Origin: Malurus cyaneus samueli
Taxonomy: Eukaryota > Chordata > Aves > Passeriformes > Maluridae
Length of the DNA: 64,000 nucleotides
Direction of reading: 5' to 3'
NCBI GenBank assembly: GCA_009741485.1
Contig: CM019214.1
Span: 50,501,284 to 50,565,283 of the forward strand
Shown here: piece by piece, positions 24,601 through 36,215 of the stretch
Layout of the letters: the number at the start of each line of letters is the position of its first letter
Position numbering within the stretch: position 1 is the stretch's first letter
Translations under genes and position numbers: made by a program
Notes under the pieces: model-generated
Told to the model about the DNA's origin: nothing
Database searches by the model: none
Seen by the model: only the letters and a program-made list of their open reading frames with translations

Positions 24601-27132
24601 TTTTTTTTTTTATATACGTATTCATTTCTTAAGGACCACTAAATGAAGGGTACAGTTAGCATTCTCTTAGGCAGAGGTGATTCCTTACATTGCAGAGACA
24701 TATATTTTACAGTGAAATAATTTGTTCTTTTTTCTTTTGTTTTTTAACTTGCTATGAAATAAAAACCTGAAAAGATTCTATTTCCTAAACAGGAAATCAA
24801 ACAAAACAAAATAAAACCAGACTAATCCTGTAGCTGTTTTATAACCACTTAATAAAAGAAATAGGGACTGGGACAAAATGAGAGGTTAGTCAAAATGTCT
24901 AAATATATTTGTCAAATGGCTTACTTTGGAGAAATAGAAATTCAAATTAAAAATCTTAACTGAAGTTTTCGAAGTAAACCATAATCCAATTTTTGATCAG
25001 GAAAAAAATGGGTTTTATTGTTGATTAAAGAATTTTGTACAACCTTTTTAATAGTCTTTTCATTTCATCAGATGAATTTCTTAGAAGAAACTTGTCAAAG
25101 TAATTTGACAAGATATTTTCACTTACTCTGAGAGACTTGTCTATATTTCTCTTTCTGACTATGAAATCATTGCTAGATTTAATCTCCTAGAGGATGCAGT
25201 GGTAGTGTATTTTTTTTTCAAAATGCTACATTACTAAATGCTACATATACTAAAAACCACAGGAACACCCCCCTCCCATTAATGCTAAATGAGTCTTCCA
25301 GAACTGATCAACTAAATATATCTCTATATCTGTAAATTGTCAGATAAATTGCAAAGCAACATATTTCACTTGAAATACTATTGACATCAAGGTGGGATTT
25401 ACAGTGCCTTTGATTAACATTGTTTGAAAGGAAATGCTCTGACAAGTGATGCCTTTTTTTCTGGAATATAAGGAAAGCAGTTCTTTTTTTTCCTATCATA
25501 ACAATTCAGAAAATTTTTTAAACTATGCACATTTTCAGATTTCTTATCTGTTCTTTTGTCTAAAAATCTGTGTTGACCTCCCTCACTAATACATTATAAA
25601 TGAGCTCTATAACACTTGTGTTAAGTAAAAGTTCTCCAAAGAATTCTCTGGTTAGACTCAACTGATTTTCAAGGAAAAGAAAATACTGAAACCTGTCAGT
25701 CCTTTAAAGCTTGAACTGAGACAGGAAGGTATACACTGCCTGCTAAACAATTCTTTGTGTTTGTTACCCAGGCTCCTCCTGCTGCTACAGATCCCTTTAG
25801 AGAAATCTAAGAAGGGTTAAGGAAAGATTGCAGAAATGCACTGATATAAGAATTTTGACCAGTAAAATCATGCAAAAAAGGATCAAAGCAAACATACATA
25901 AAAACACATAACTGTATGCATGTTAGTTTATACTTTCTATATTTTATGTCTAGAAAGCATAATTATATATACAATAACTCTATATTTTCAATGAGTAAGG
26001 ATATCATGCAGAAAAAAAACCAGGATTTACCTGAAAGGTAGCAGAAGCAAGGAGTTAATTTGAACACACTGGAGCTGATGATCACACTCTGACCTGCAGG
26101 AAATAATCAGTTGCCTAGTGCATAAATATAATCAATCCACTGACAAAGAAAAGTGGGATGAAAACCAATATTGCCAAGAAAGTGACACGTGGCAAAAAGA
26201 AGATGAAGTGGAGGCTATATTCTACATGGAGAAGAAATTATTCTTCTGGTACATCAAACAGTTACATCAGTTTGATGAAAGTGCAAAGTAATTGATTTTA
26301 ATGATACTGAGTGATTTAAAAGTTTTAAAGCTTTGCTTTAAAAACTGCACAGCACTGCCATTTTTGAATTTCCATAAGACTGGTTCATCTCCATTTATCT
26401 TGTAATCAATTTTTCTACAGCTTTGCATACAACAGTATCATGATCCTTACTGAGACACAGAGGGCGAACTGTCAGGGAGACTTTACAAGGAAGCACTGTG
26501 ACATCAATTAGGCAGGATTAATTTTAAGAAACTAAAAAAATTATCAAAACTATTTTTACCTTAATCATTGAAGGCCTTATTATCAATACTATAAAGATAT
26601 AGAGGGATTTTAGCTTCTGATTTTTAGTTTGGCTGATTTTTTTTTTTTGCACATACACTTTTCAGAAAAGAGTAAGTTTCAAGAGAGTGAAACATCTGAA
26701 TTAGGCATGCAGGGACAGCATCATCTTTGTGATAGAACTTCACAGAAGACAAATATTTCTCTGAATTATCAGAACATTAAAAACATTACAAAAGAATTTT
26801 CAAACTCGTGTTGTTAAGAAATCTCTTTTCTCAAAAAAACCCAGCTAAATAGAAGATTGGCTTCTTCTCATACACAGTGCTGCATCTTGCATAAAAATCT
26901 TAAAATAATTTTCATTTGTATGATCTGTTATCTTAACATTTGGAGTTAGCTTTGTTTTAAAATAAATATTCAGAAGCAAAAAGTTTAATTCAAAGTCTAT
27001 CTTTTTTTATAAGTAAACCTGGAAGACAGCTCTGTTTCACACAACTTATTATGATAGATTCCTTCAATTTTTAAAGATTGCATAGCCATTCAATGTGCCA
27101 GTATTATTTAGGCCTTTGGAACAGGCACTGTT

Positions 27133-27168
27133 ATTGATGTTGATATTGATGTTGATATTGATGTTGTT
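27133..27168. repeat. 12-bp tandem repeat, three units
   Basis: ATTGATGTTGAT occurs twice, then a third unit ends in GTT. It is a compound of ATTGATG and TTGAT steps. Confidence 0.9.
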
Positions 27169-29836
27169 GTTATATGACAAAATTATAGATCATTCAGAAT
27201 ATAAAAATGGAGATGGATCATTAAATTCAAACTGGGACAGATAAGGAAGAACATATTTAAAGTTTGTCATCATTTCAAAAGGTTCAAGGAGATTGTAAGT
27301 GTCTATTGGAGCTTTCTTTGTTGTTTGTTTGTTGTTTTGTGTTGTTTTTCGGGGACGGGTTCTTGGAAATGCAATAAAGCTGTACACTTTACCTTTTCAT
27401 TATTTTTTTGAAAAATAAAGAGACAAACAAAACACCACAAGTAGTCAAATCTATGTATCTTATCACATAGTTAAATACAGTTACTTTTATTCTATCAAGA
27501 CTGTAGGTTTGGCATGGAAATGTGGTTATTTATCTTCATATGTGATGAGTTTTACACATTGGTCACACAACATTTGAATACTTCACAAAATGAGATATAT
27601 TATTTTTATTGCTTTGTTCTTACTGCTATATTGTTAGCTTGTTTCCTAATGTTTCATCAAAGTAGAAAAACCCAATAAAAGGATGGGACCTGGAATGGAA
27701 CTAATTCTAAATCTTTTTAACAGATATTTTTAATGTTACAAGTAGAGAAACATGTCTTTTGTGTCTTAGACACCGTACACCCAAAGCTAATGAACATCAC
27801 CCTACTGTTTATAAACAGATTGAATTTCAGGTACCAGGTATTTCACCATTAAAATAATCTAAATTGAGCAGAGTAATTCTGGTTTCCAAGCATATCCAAA
27901 CTATCTGGTAAAGGACTACTGCTTGAAAAGGAGAAATCCTAAAGAGACCTCTGAGATACTCTGTGAACATGGAGCACTTGGGTATAAATTTCCAGCTGAA
28001 CATATGATTAGTGACTGGAAGAGGGCAGCAGTTGATTATGTGGGAATTCTATACAGGTTAAACATCCTGTTGAAAGGGATGCCCCTCCCCTCCACAAGTT
28101 TTTGAAGGCTGCACCAACATTTGAAATTTGAAAATAACAAATTATTATTACAATATCCCAAGGATTGTATTGTGGCTTTACTAGAATTCATTCAATCAAC
28201 ATTTATGGAGCAGAATGTGTTTAAGGAATCACTAAGTTCAGACAAAACTTGAATTTAAAAATAGGGGAAAATTGCCCTATTGCCAATTTGAACAATAGGG
28301 GAAACCATATAGCAGTACTTTATTGCATAATGATAAAATTACACCGAGAGGCAATTTTTAAGTAGAAATCATGAAACATAAGGATTTTAGTAATGTGAAG
28401 CAGAACAATATAACTAATAGTGTATCTATCTTCCCTTCTTCAAGCAAACTAGACCTCTTCGTAGTGTGAATCCCTTCTTTGTTATTGCAGCAGTTTTGTA
28501 CACCACAAGGTGTCTTAGAGGTCTTTGTGGGAAAAGAAAAGATGAAAAAGGTGTGAGTTAAGTAACAACAAAAAAGAAAAAAAAGAAAAAAAGAAAAAAA
28601 AAGTTAAGAATGCTTTATTTTCAAATACAGAAGGAATTATCTCAAATAATGGAATGAAACTTGCTGACTAAATCACTCAATTCATAGTTAGATCAGGATA
28701 AGGAATAAAACAAATGTTAGTAAATGATGAGCACATACTGAATAAAATGGTCTCAGACCAAACATCAATGAAGAGTGGCATCAATCAGCTGCCTGTGTTA
28801 TAAGTAACCATAGTTCTGTATACAGAGTCTGCCAAATTCCTGTGAGAATTGCAGCAGCATTCATTGAAATTGTATGGATATGAAACACAGATTATTCTGA
28901 GAAAAGAATCATGACAGGCTTCCCCTTTTCGACTGAAACTGGATGTTGGGGACTGGAATTGTATGACAGATCATATACAGTATGAATAATATATAGCGAG
29001 TGATCTGAGAGGTAAATATTACCTTGGGTTTCACAGCTTTTTATTTTCTTGTTAAACTGCTCTATATGGAAGACCAAAAATCGGAGAGAATTTTAGAAAT
29101 AGGAAAATATCTACTTTTTTTCCCCTTGGATAAATGAATGATTCAAAAAAGGAAGAACCATAGAAATGTGTTTGATATACAGTTTTTTGCAAAATACATT
29201 TTGATAACTGAAGCTCAAATGTATTTGAGACTATTCTCTGTAACCCAATTGTCAATCTTGGACCACTTATGAAGGATTGGAGCTATAAAAATATTACTAT
29301 GGTTAAATTTGTCTTTGAAATATTTTTTTTTTATCTTTTCATAAGTTCAGAAGTGAAGGTGAATCACTGAGAAGATTAATAGTTAACTTTGATATATGAA
29401 ATGGATTTTTTTTATCTGAAACTGATACAAAGTAGTCAGAGTGAGTGCATTTCTATAGGAAATAGAATAGTATATGGGAATTTACTGTAATTTTTTTTTT
29501 AATCTTTGATTTTATGACAGTTTTCAAAACAATTAGTTAGTTTTAAGTATTATTTCCTGAGGAATCTAAGACCATGAAGAACTTTTCACCATTATATGAA
29601 ATTGGATATAAATAAATTTGTGCACACAGATCTCAAACCTGAATGAGGTTTGTTTCAAAAAAAATAGACATAAAATTCTATATAATAAAATGTCTGCAAG
29701 CATTTTAAGCAACACCAGAGACAAAAATCAAGACCAAATGAAATACAAGACCTTACAGAAAGAAATCATGCTAAATAATAGAAGTCACCAAGAATTCATC
29801 TTTGATCTTTTAATTGAAATGCTACTGTTCCAATAG

Positions 29837-29860
29837 TTAATGCCTAGTTTAATGCCTAGT
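29837..29860. repeat. 12-bp direct repeat, two units
   Basis: Two adjacent perfect copies of TTAATGCCTAGT, a minimal tandem duplication. Confidence 0.9.
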
Positions 29861-30125
29861 CCTACTTGCATGATCACTGGAAATATTTTTGGTTTTATCT
29901 TTACACTGTGATTAGTACAAGATTCTGCCTATCTTAACACTTTTCAGTATTATGATCATAAAAGTAAGCAATAACTATCATAATGAAGAATTATGTCCTG
30001 CTACCTTTACTCCTGCTGACTAATAACTACAGTGAATTTTAATATTTGAGACATAAGGGAAGAAAATCAGCGATTAGCCATGTGAAATATTTCACTGTCA
30101 AATTATCTCAGGATTAAACTTCTTT

Positions 30126-30127
<2 letters not shown>

Positions 30128-30156
<29 letters not shown>
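30128..30156 (+). repeat. Pure poly-T tract (29 nt)
   Basis: Twenty-nine consecutive T residues without a recognised retrocopy next to it. Confidence 0.95.
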
Positions 30157-30160
<4 letters not shown>

Positions 30161-31538
30161 ATACTTTGCAATGGCTTGCTTCTGAAAGCCAACAATAAAA
30201 TATTATTTTATTTATCATTAAACAGAAACATTTTAGAAAAGGGAAATTAATAATTAGACTTGTAAAGTTAAAGCACATTATGCTGTACTGTAGATGCTGT
30301 CATTCAAGCAATGTTGTCATGGTTCAACACAGGTTTATCTTCTTAGAGAAAAAATTGAATTATAGAAAACTGAGATCACTTTATTTCTGAATGACAATAT
30401 CCACATAGAGGCAATAATGTACTTATCTTCTCTGTTTATTTTTTAAATATAAAAATTATATTTGCAGGTTTAGATATATTCACATATTTACAGGGCTTGC
30501 TGTTATTTTCACAGGGTTTAGTTTATGGGTTTTATGATATCAAACAGGGTTTGCTGTGGGTATTTTGCATAATATTAATCAAAGAACTGTTAGAACTTTG
30601 TGTGTCAGAAAGATTGTCCCTCCAGTTTTGATTTGGTTTTAATATGTTTCAGTTTCATGGAACCTAACTCCTGTGTCAGGTCATTTTCTGGGGTAATGGC
30701 TACCCTCTTCCAAGTTCTTTATTTTCCTTCTCTATTTACAGGTTGCAATGAGAACTGAGAAAACTGACTGAAACCAAATGAGTTTTAGGAGGCAAAGCTA
30801 GATGAACCTTAGCCATGAGAAAAAGGAAAAGAAAATAAATTTTAAAAATTACATCTCATGACTGGCTTTTAGAAGAGTTTTTAAATTATTTTGTTACTTA
30901 AGATATAGAAAAAGTGTTTTAGAGAATTAAAAAAAAAAAAATTATTTTCATATTGCATTAGTTGCCCATTGTCAGGATGTTCCATTTTTAAGCATGTGAA
31001 TGAGTGATATGTTCTTTGCTGGGGTTGAATACTTTTTATTGGTTTAGCTACAGACACATTTATAAAGTTTATTTGCTATTCATATTTATTAATAACTTGT
31101 AAAGCTAGCAATAGCTTGCCTGATGCATAAAATTTAATGTCTACATATCTGTATTTTTTTCCTCTGTGAAGTGAAATTTACAACAGTAAGATGGCAAATT
31201 GAAATAAAAAATGCAACAGAAATAAAAAAATACAACAGAGTTTGATAGCTGGGAATGTAGATTATGGTTTGAAGAAGCAAATTCTATAGCTTTTTAAGTT
31301 TTTTTTTTTCTCTCTTTTAATCGGTAGTCTTTGTATCTGGTTCTTCTCACTGTTAAGGATTACCAGCATTAAAGTTTTCTTGTTCACTCACATAGAATCA
31401 TTTTCCTTGGCTTCCATAGCATTTAGCCTAGATTATCCCTCTTGTTAAGGCATTGTTTTCTCTCCCTTCTGACTAGCTTCACATAGTAATTCTTTCTACT
31501 TATTCTGCTTGACAGGTCTGGAACATAATTTAAGAGAA

Positions 31539-31650
31539 AAAAAAAAAAAAAAAAATAACAAAAAACAAACAACAAAAAAACCCAAAGATAAAAAAAGTTC
31601 CCCAGAAACCTCAAAAAAGCAACCCAAAAACCAAACAAAAATCAAACAAG
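31539..31650. repeat. A/C-rich low-complexity tract
   Basis: A run of about 19 A is followed by about 90 bp of A-rich sequence interrupted mainly by C. It generates spurious Lys-rich (plus) and Phe-rich (minus) ORFs. Confidence 0.9.
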
Positions 31651-31890
31651 TTTGCAGCTTTGCATTTTCCCTTGAAGACATTAAATTATCTGTGCTGACC
31701 ATTTACTTAATCAGTAATCTCCTTGACACTTTCCAAAACATATTAATATCCAATTTAATGTCTGCTAGATCTAATACATTTCACATTGAATGAGTCACCA
31801 TTGACCAATCCTATTCTGGGACAAATAGTTTCAGTTGTTAAAAATATTTGATGTCACTTTGTTGCTCAGTTTTATCACCCATAGCATGTC

Positions 31891-31923
<33 letters not shown>

Positions 31924-32783
31924 CTTGCAGGTCAAATCAGCTTGATTTTCTTGGATACTTTGGCAGTCTGAAACCAGCCAAGGTAGTCCATATTCTCATA
32001 CATATTAATCATATATTCATGTAGGGTTTCATGCACGTAGTGAGATCTGAGTGGTTTTTATTCATCCTGCCCATTTTTCTCTGAATTTGCAGCACAGGCT
32101 GTCATTGACGAGTCATGCTCATTCTTTCTCTTTAGGCTTAAAAAAACTGCCAAATCAACCAACCAACAAACCAATCAAGCCCCTATTTATCTACCTTTGT
32201 CATAGAAGCATGGGAAGGATTTGGAATATTTTTTGCTAACATATTATTAATGATATACCTTTTTTCCTTTAATATCGTGATTTATTCTATTTCATTAAAA
32301 TACAGACCTGAAGATTTTTTGTTGCTATTGTTACTTTTATTTTTCTAAGCTTGAAACACTGATATTTAAATTTATTGTGATTGATAGGAAATTAGCTGCC
32401 CCTGGGTCATTCACATTGCTTTTAACTTCTCAGACCATGAAGAAAAGGAGGAGGAAAAATAATTTGTATCTGAATATAAGTTCCATAGATGAGGATAATT
32501 TCTTTTCAAAAATGCTGTAAGGAGAAAATAATTGTCCTTTAATTTCAATGTCAACTGTCCTGATTGACAAATAGACAAATTACAGCCAGATAGTAAGATT
32601 ATTTTAAATGAAAGGCAGTTCTGTAAGTGATTGTGTTAAGTCTTTTACACCTGCATTGTCTGATTCACTCATCTTTTACAGTGAGGAGGGAAGGTTAACA
32701 TGTAGAAACAAGACCAGTTAAAAGTGTTTATTTCAAACCGCTGCAGATGAAGCTTCTGATGATTAGTTGATCCTAATACAATA
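31651..32783. other. A+T-rich unique DNA with a poly-T tract
   Basis: No gene supported. A pure T tract of 30 nt lies at 31894-31923, directly followed by a splice-acceptor-like CTTGCAG (discussed under findings). Confidence 0.5.
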
Positions 32784-32976
32784 ACAAAAAAAAAAAATAA
32801 AAAAAAAAAAAAAAAACAAAAACCAAAAAAAAAAAACAAAAAAAAAAAATAAATGATAAAGTTTGTTTTTTTTTTGTTTTTTTTTTTTGTGTTGTTTGTT
32901 TTTGTGGTTTTTTTTTTTTTTAAAGGAGTAAAAAAAAATCAAAAAAACAAAAACAAAACAAAAACAAAAACAAACA
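32784..32976. repeat. A-rich / T-rich / A-rich low-complexity array
   Basis: Three consecutive blocks: A-rich with C interruptions (32784-32854), T-rich with G interruptions (32860-32921), and A-rich with C interruptions (32931-32976). Neighbouring blocks are near reverse complements, so a long imperfect hairpin is possible. ORFs here are artefacts. Confidence 0.9.
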
Positions 32977-35900
32977 TTTTTCAAAATATTATATTGAATA
33001 CTGAAAGTGTATTTTAGGTGTGCTCCAGGCTTCTTCTATGATAGAAGCTTTCTAATTTTCAGACTGCAAAAAAGTAATTTCATTTTGTGCAGAAATTCTC
33101 TTTTTACTTTGACGTATTGTAAGACTGATAGAAGACAGCATTTAAATTATAGTAAGTTGCAAATTAGTGTATTCAGATGTAAAATAGTTTTTTTCATTTA
33201 AGGAAAAGGTTCATCTTAAATGTTAAAAAGGTCCCAGTGACTGTGGGTACACATACCTGGTGCTGATGTTTTACAGAGCAATACTCAATAAACTTGCTTA
33301 TTTTCTGTTTCAGAAGGCAAGAGACTGGAAATATATTAAAACATTTGTTTTGCCTCCTTAAAGAACACCTGACGTCATCCTTTCTTTCTGGGCAATTAAA
33401 GAGAGAATGTGAGAAGAAAAAATAAAATGAATCATTATAATGAAAAGCAGATTTTTTTTTAAGAGCATTTTTGACATTCTCTTTATGACTCATATCATTG
33501 CCTAGACAACATGTAAAAAGTATAAAATTCGAGGGAATTTCAGTTTATTACAACAAAGCATTAAGAAGAAATAACGTTTAAGTATTGGAGGAGAAGTGAC
33601 TTCTAAATTCTGAGAAAAAAAACATAAAAAAATAGGATAAAATTCAGTGTCAGGAGAGCTCTGGAAGTGTGGCTTTGAAAGACATGTATATTTAAAACTA
33701 AGCAGAAAGGAGGGCTGCACATCTAAGAGGTTTGGGAAGACCATAGCATGAGTTTATACATTCCTATAACCAAGGATCATAGACTTCAACTCTGTCTTTG
33801 ACCAGAGTACCAGAGGAAAATCCAACTTCAAGCACAAGTGAGGTATGATCACATTAAGCAAAACTGAAGCCATGAAGCAGAATTTGGATAAACTCTCAGA
33901 GTAGAGTTCTGTATAATTCCATTGTTCATGCTTGCTTAGAGCTACACCCAGGAATGTCAGTGATCAAGTGAAAAAGTAGGAAATAAATAGTCTGCTATTT
34001 AAATATATGCATATATGTTTATATATGCAAATGACTAGAACTAGACTAAGATATATATGCTTTCTCTCTTTCCTCAGAATCTGGTCAAACATTACTATTC
34101 TGAAAAATAATGTTCTTAATATTCACTTCGGCATCAAAGAATTATGTAGAAGCATTTTTTCACTAACATTTTATTCTTGCGTTTTTTTAAAACCCTGGAT
34201 GTAATCTTTAACCAAGGGTGTTCAAAATGACTCAGCGGATTGCTTCATGCTGCATGGCTTTTAGCCTGTTTGTTTTAAACATGAAACATCTATAGCTTTT
34301 AATATTCCTGGCACATTTCCTTTTCTCTCAGCATGAAGTTCATTATCCTATGCAAGACAAATTAGCATAAAGACAGCCAATTTTAACTGAGCATCAGGCT
34401 GAAAAAACTGAGGTACTGAACACTCAGTTTCACACACGGGTCTGTGTCATGGCATGAGTCAGATAAGCTTTAGATGAGGATCAGCAGACCAGCACTGATA
34501 TTGCTCTTACTAGTTCAGCAGCCAGGTTCAGTGACTTTTAAAAGATTGGGTCTTCACAAACAACTCTTCAGTGTAGAATCTTGCAAGAAATCTACCTAGA
34601 GCTTCTTGTTTTATTTTGCCCTAGGTTACATCTTATTTCTCTCAAGTCTAACAGCTATATGAAAGAAAAAAGAAATCATTAATGAGGACGTTAACAATGA
34701 AAATAAAAAGGTAGCTTTTATTTCAATGAATTTAATTGCTTACCAGCACCAAATGAATGCATTAAACAAGAAATGAGTCTGCTCAGTAAAAGGCTTGAAT
34801 ATTATAAAAAAATATGTGCTGGAAAAAAAATAGAATTTTAGATATCTGATTTTGTATAAGAAACCGCATAAATTGTAGGGTTATAATAGTTGTGCAAAAG
34901 CATGCATTGTTTGTCTCCATGGAAATCCCCCCTATCTCCATCTGAGAGGTAAAGAACAGCTGGCAAAATCAAAGCCAGCATTATCCCTTCAAAATCAAGA
35001 ACAATGCATTGTGCACAATCAACTTTCCTGGAAGGAAAAATGCTTGTTTGCTCAAAAGTTAATGAAATGCACATGCCTCAAAATAACAGCTGGAAAGCCA
35101 GAAAGTGGCCTAAGCTGTGCCAGCTCTGCCAGTGTCATAACACAGGGCTCTCCCTTGACAGAAACTGGGAATACTAGATAGACTGAACTATTAAAATCAG
35201 AAATGATTGATGCTTATTCAGAATCCTCACAAAAGGCTGTCCTTGACCTGGACAGCTTAAGGTATTCAACTAATAAACTCACAGTGTCTATCGCATTAGT
35301 TTAGCCAACTGAGAGCCAGAAGATTCTCCCCAAGCACCTAAAGGTTATAATTGAACTTTGGCAAGACATTTACATCAAGTAAATAACTTCTCCCTGGTCT
35401 ATCCACAGTGTTATCTGACAGTACCTTGTGTATTGACAGCTGTCCAGCAATCTGGAATTACTGAAATTTTGGCAAAAGAAGTGTTCAAGCTTCTGTGGTG
35501 GATGAGCAAATTAGAGGTGCTGAGCCAATAACCCCCTTGCGATTTGACTTCTTTTGGGTGCTGGCACAATAAAAACATAGACAATTTGATTTTGACTATG
35601 TCCTTTGAAAATCTATTTTCCCCTTCTCTTTCAAGTATAAACTGCTAGAATGATTCACAAGAGAAAAAAAAAAAAAAATCCAAAACCCAATGTCTCTATA
35701 AAGTGACAGAGAAGCAGAATTTCAAATAGTCTGACAGTACAACTTATCCTTTCTGCACAAGTTTCCACATGTGCAGAACTGCTTACCTGGAAAGATACTA
35801 TATTTAGAATGGAGAAGTAGGTTTCAGCTTGCCCCTTTTAATGATGGCCTGGGCAAATCTGTGATATTAAATTCTACAACTTGGCACTATTCTATCAGCA

Positions 35901-36047
35901 ACAGTTCAAGTCCTCCCTCACTAGGAAAATGATAATTGAAAGGGCTTGGAGAAAGTGAGGAGAATTTCAAAGCATATACTCCCTCAAATTCTCACCAGAG
36001 GTGCAATGAGATTGAGTGATTAATGGACTGAAAATTACAGAACTCTG
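32977..36047. other. Unique DNA, no gene seen
   Basis: No repeat or exon recognised. 34.3-35.5 kb is less A+T-rich than its surroundings, free of repeats, and contains a 12-bp palindrome at 35001-35012. It could be a conserved non-coding stretch but I cannot test that here. Confidence 0.45.
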
Positions 36048-36215
36048 GAACCACAGAATCACTCAGGTGGGAAGGGACTCCAGGAAGTCTATATTCCAAG
36101 ATCCTGCTCAAAGCAGGAGCAGCTTTGAGGTCAGGAGCAGTTGCTCAGATCTTCACTCTTCTTCTGAGCCTGATTTAGAAAACCTCCCAGAACAGAAATG
36201 GAAAAATCTCTACTG
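36048..36215 (-). mobile_element. CR1 LINE 3' end fragment
   Basis: The plus strand shows a diverged end octamer (ACCACAGAATCACTCAGG), GTGGGAAGGGACTCCAGGAA, then CTGCTCAAAGCAGGAGCAGC and AGCAGTTGCTCAG, which are blocks of the CR1 3' UTR in antisense. The copy is about 165 bp, minus strand, 5'-truncated. The far edge is approximate. Confidence 0.88.

Larger units (their letters stand above)
21609..31530. other. A+T-rich unique DNA, no gene seen
   Basis: About 10 kb without a recognised gene or transposon. It holds a three-unit 12-bp repeat (27133-27168), a two-copy direct repeat of TTAATGCCTAGT (29837-29860), a poly-T tract (30128-30156) and a two-copy repeat of about 18 bp (31202-31238). The longest ORF (23217-23603, 128 codons, plus) is rich in Phe, Leu, Ser and Lys as expected from A+T-rich sequence, and has no domain I recognise. 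Confidence 0.5.
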
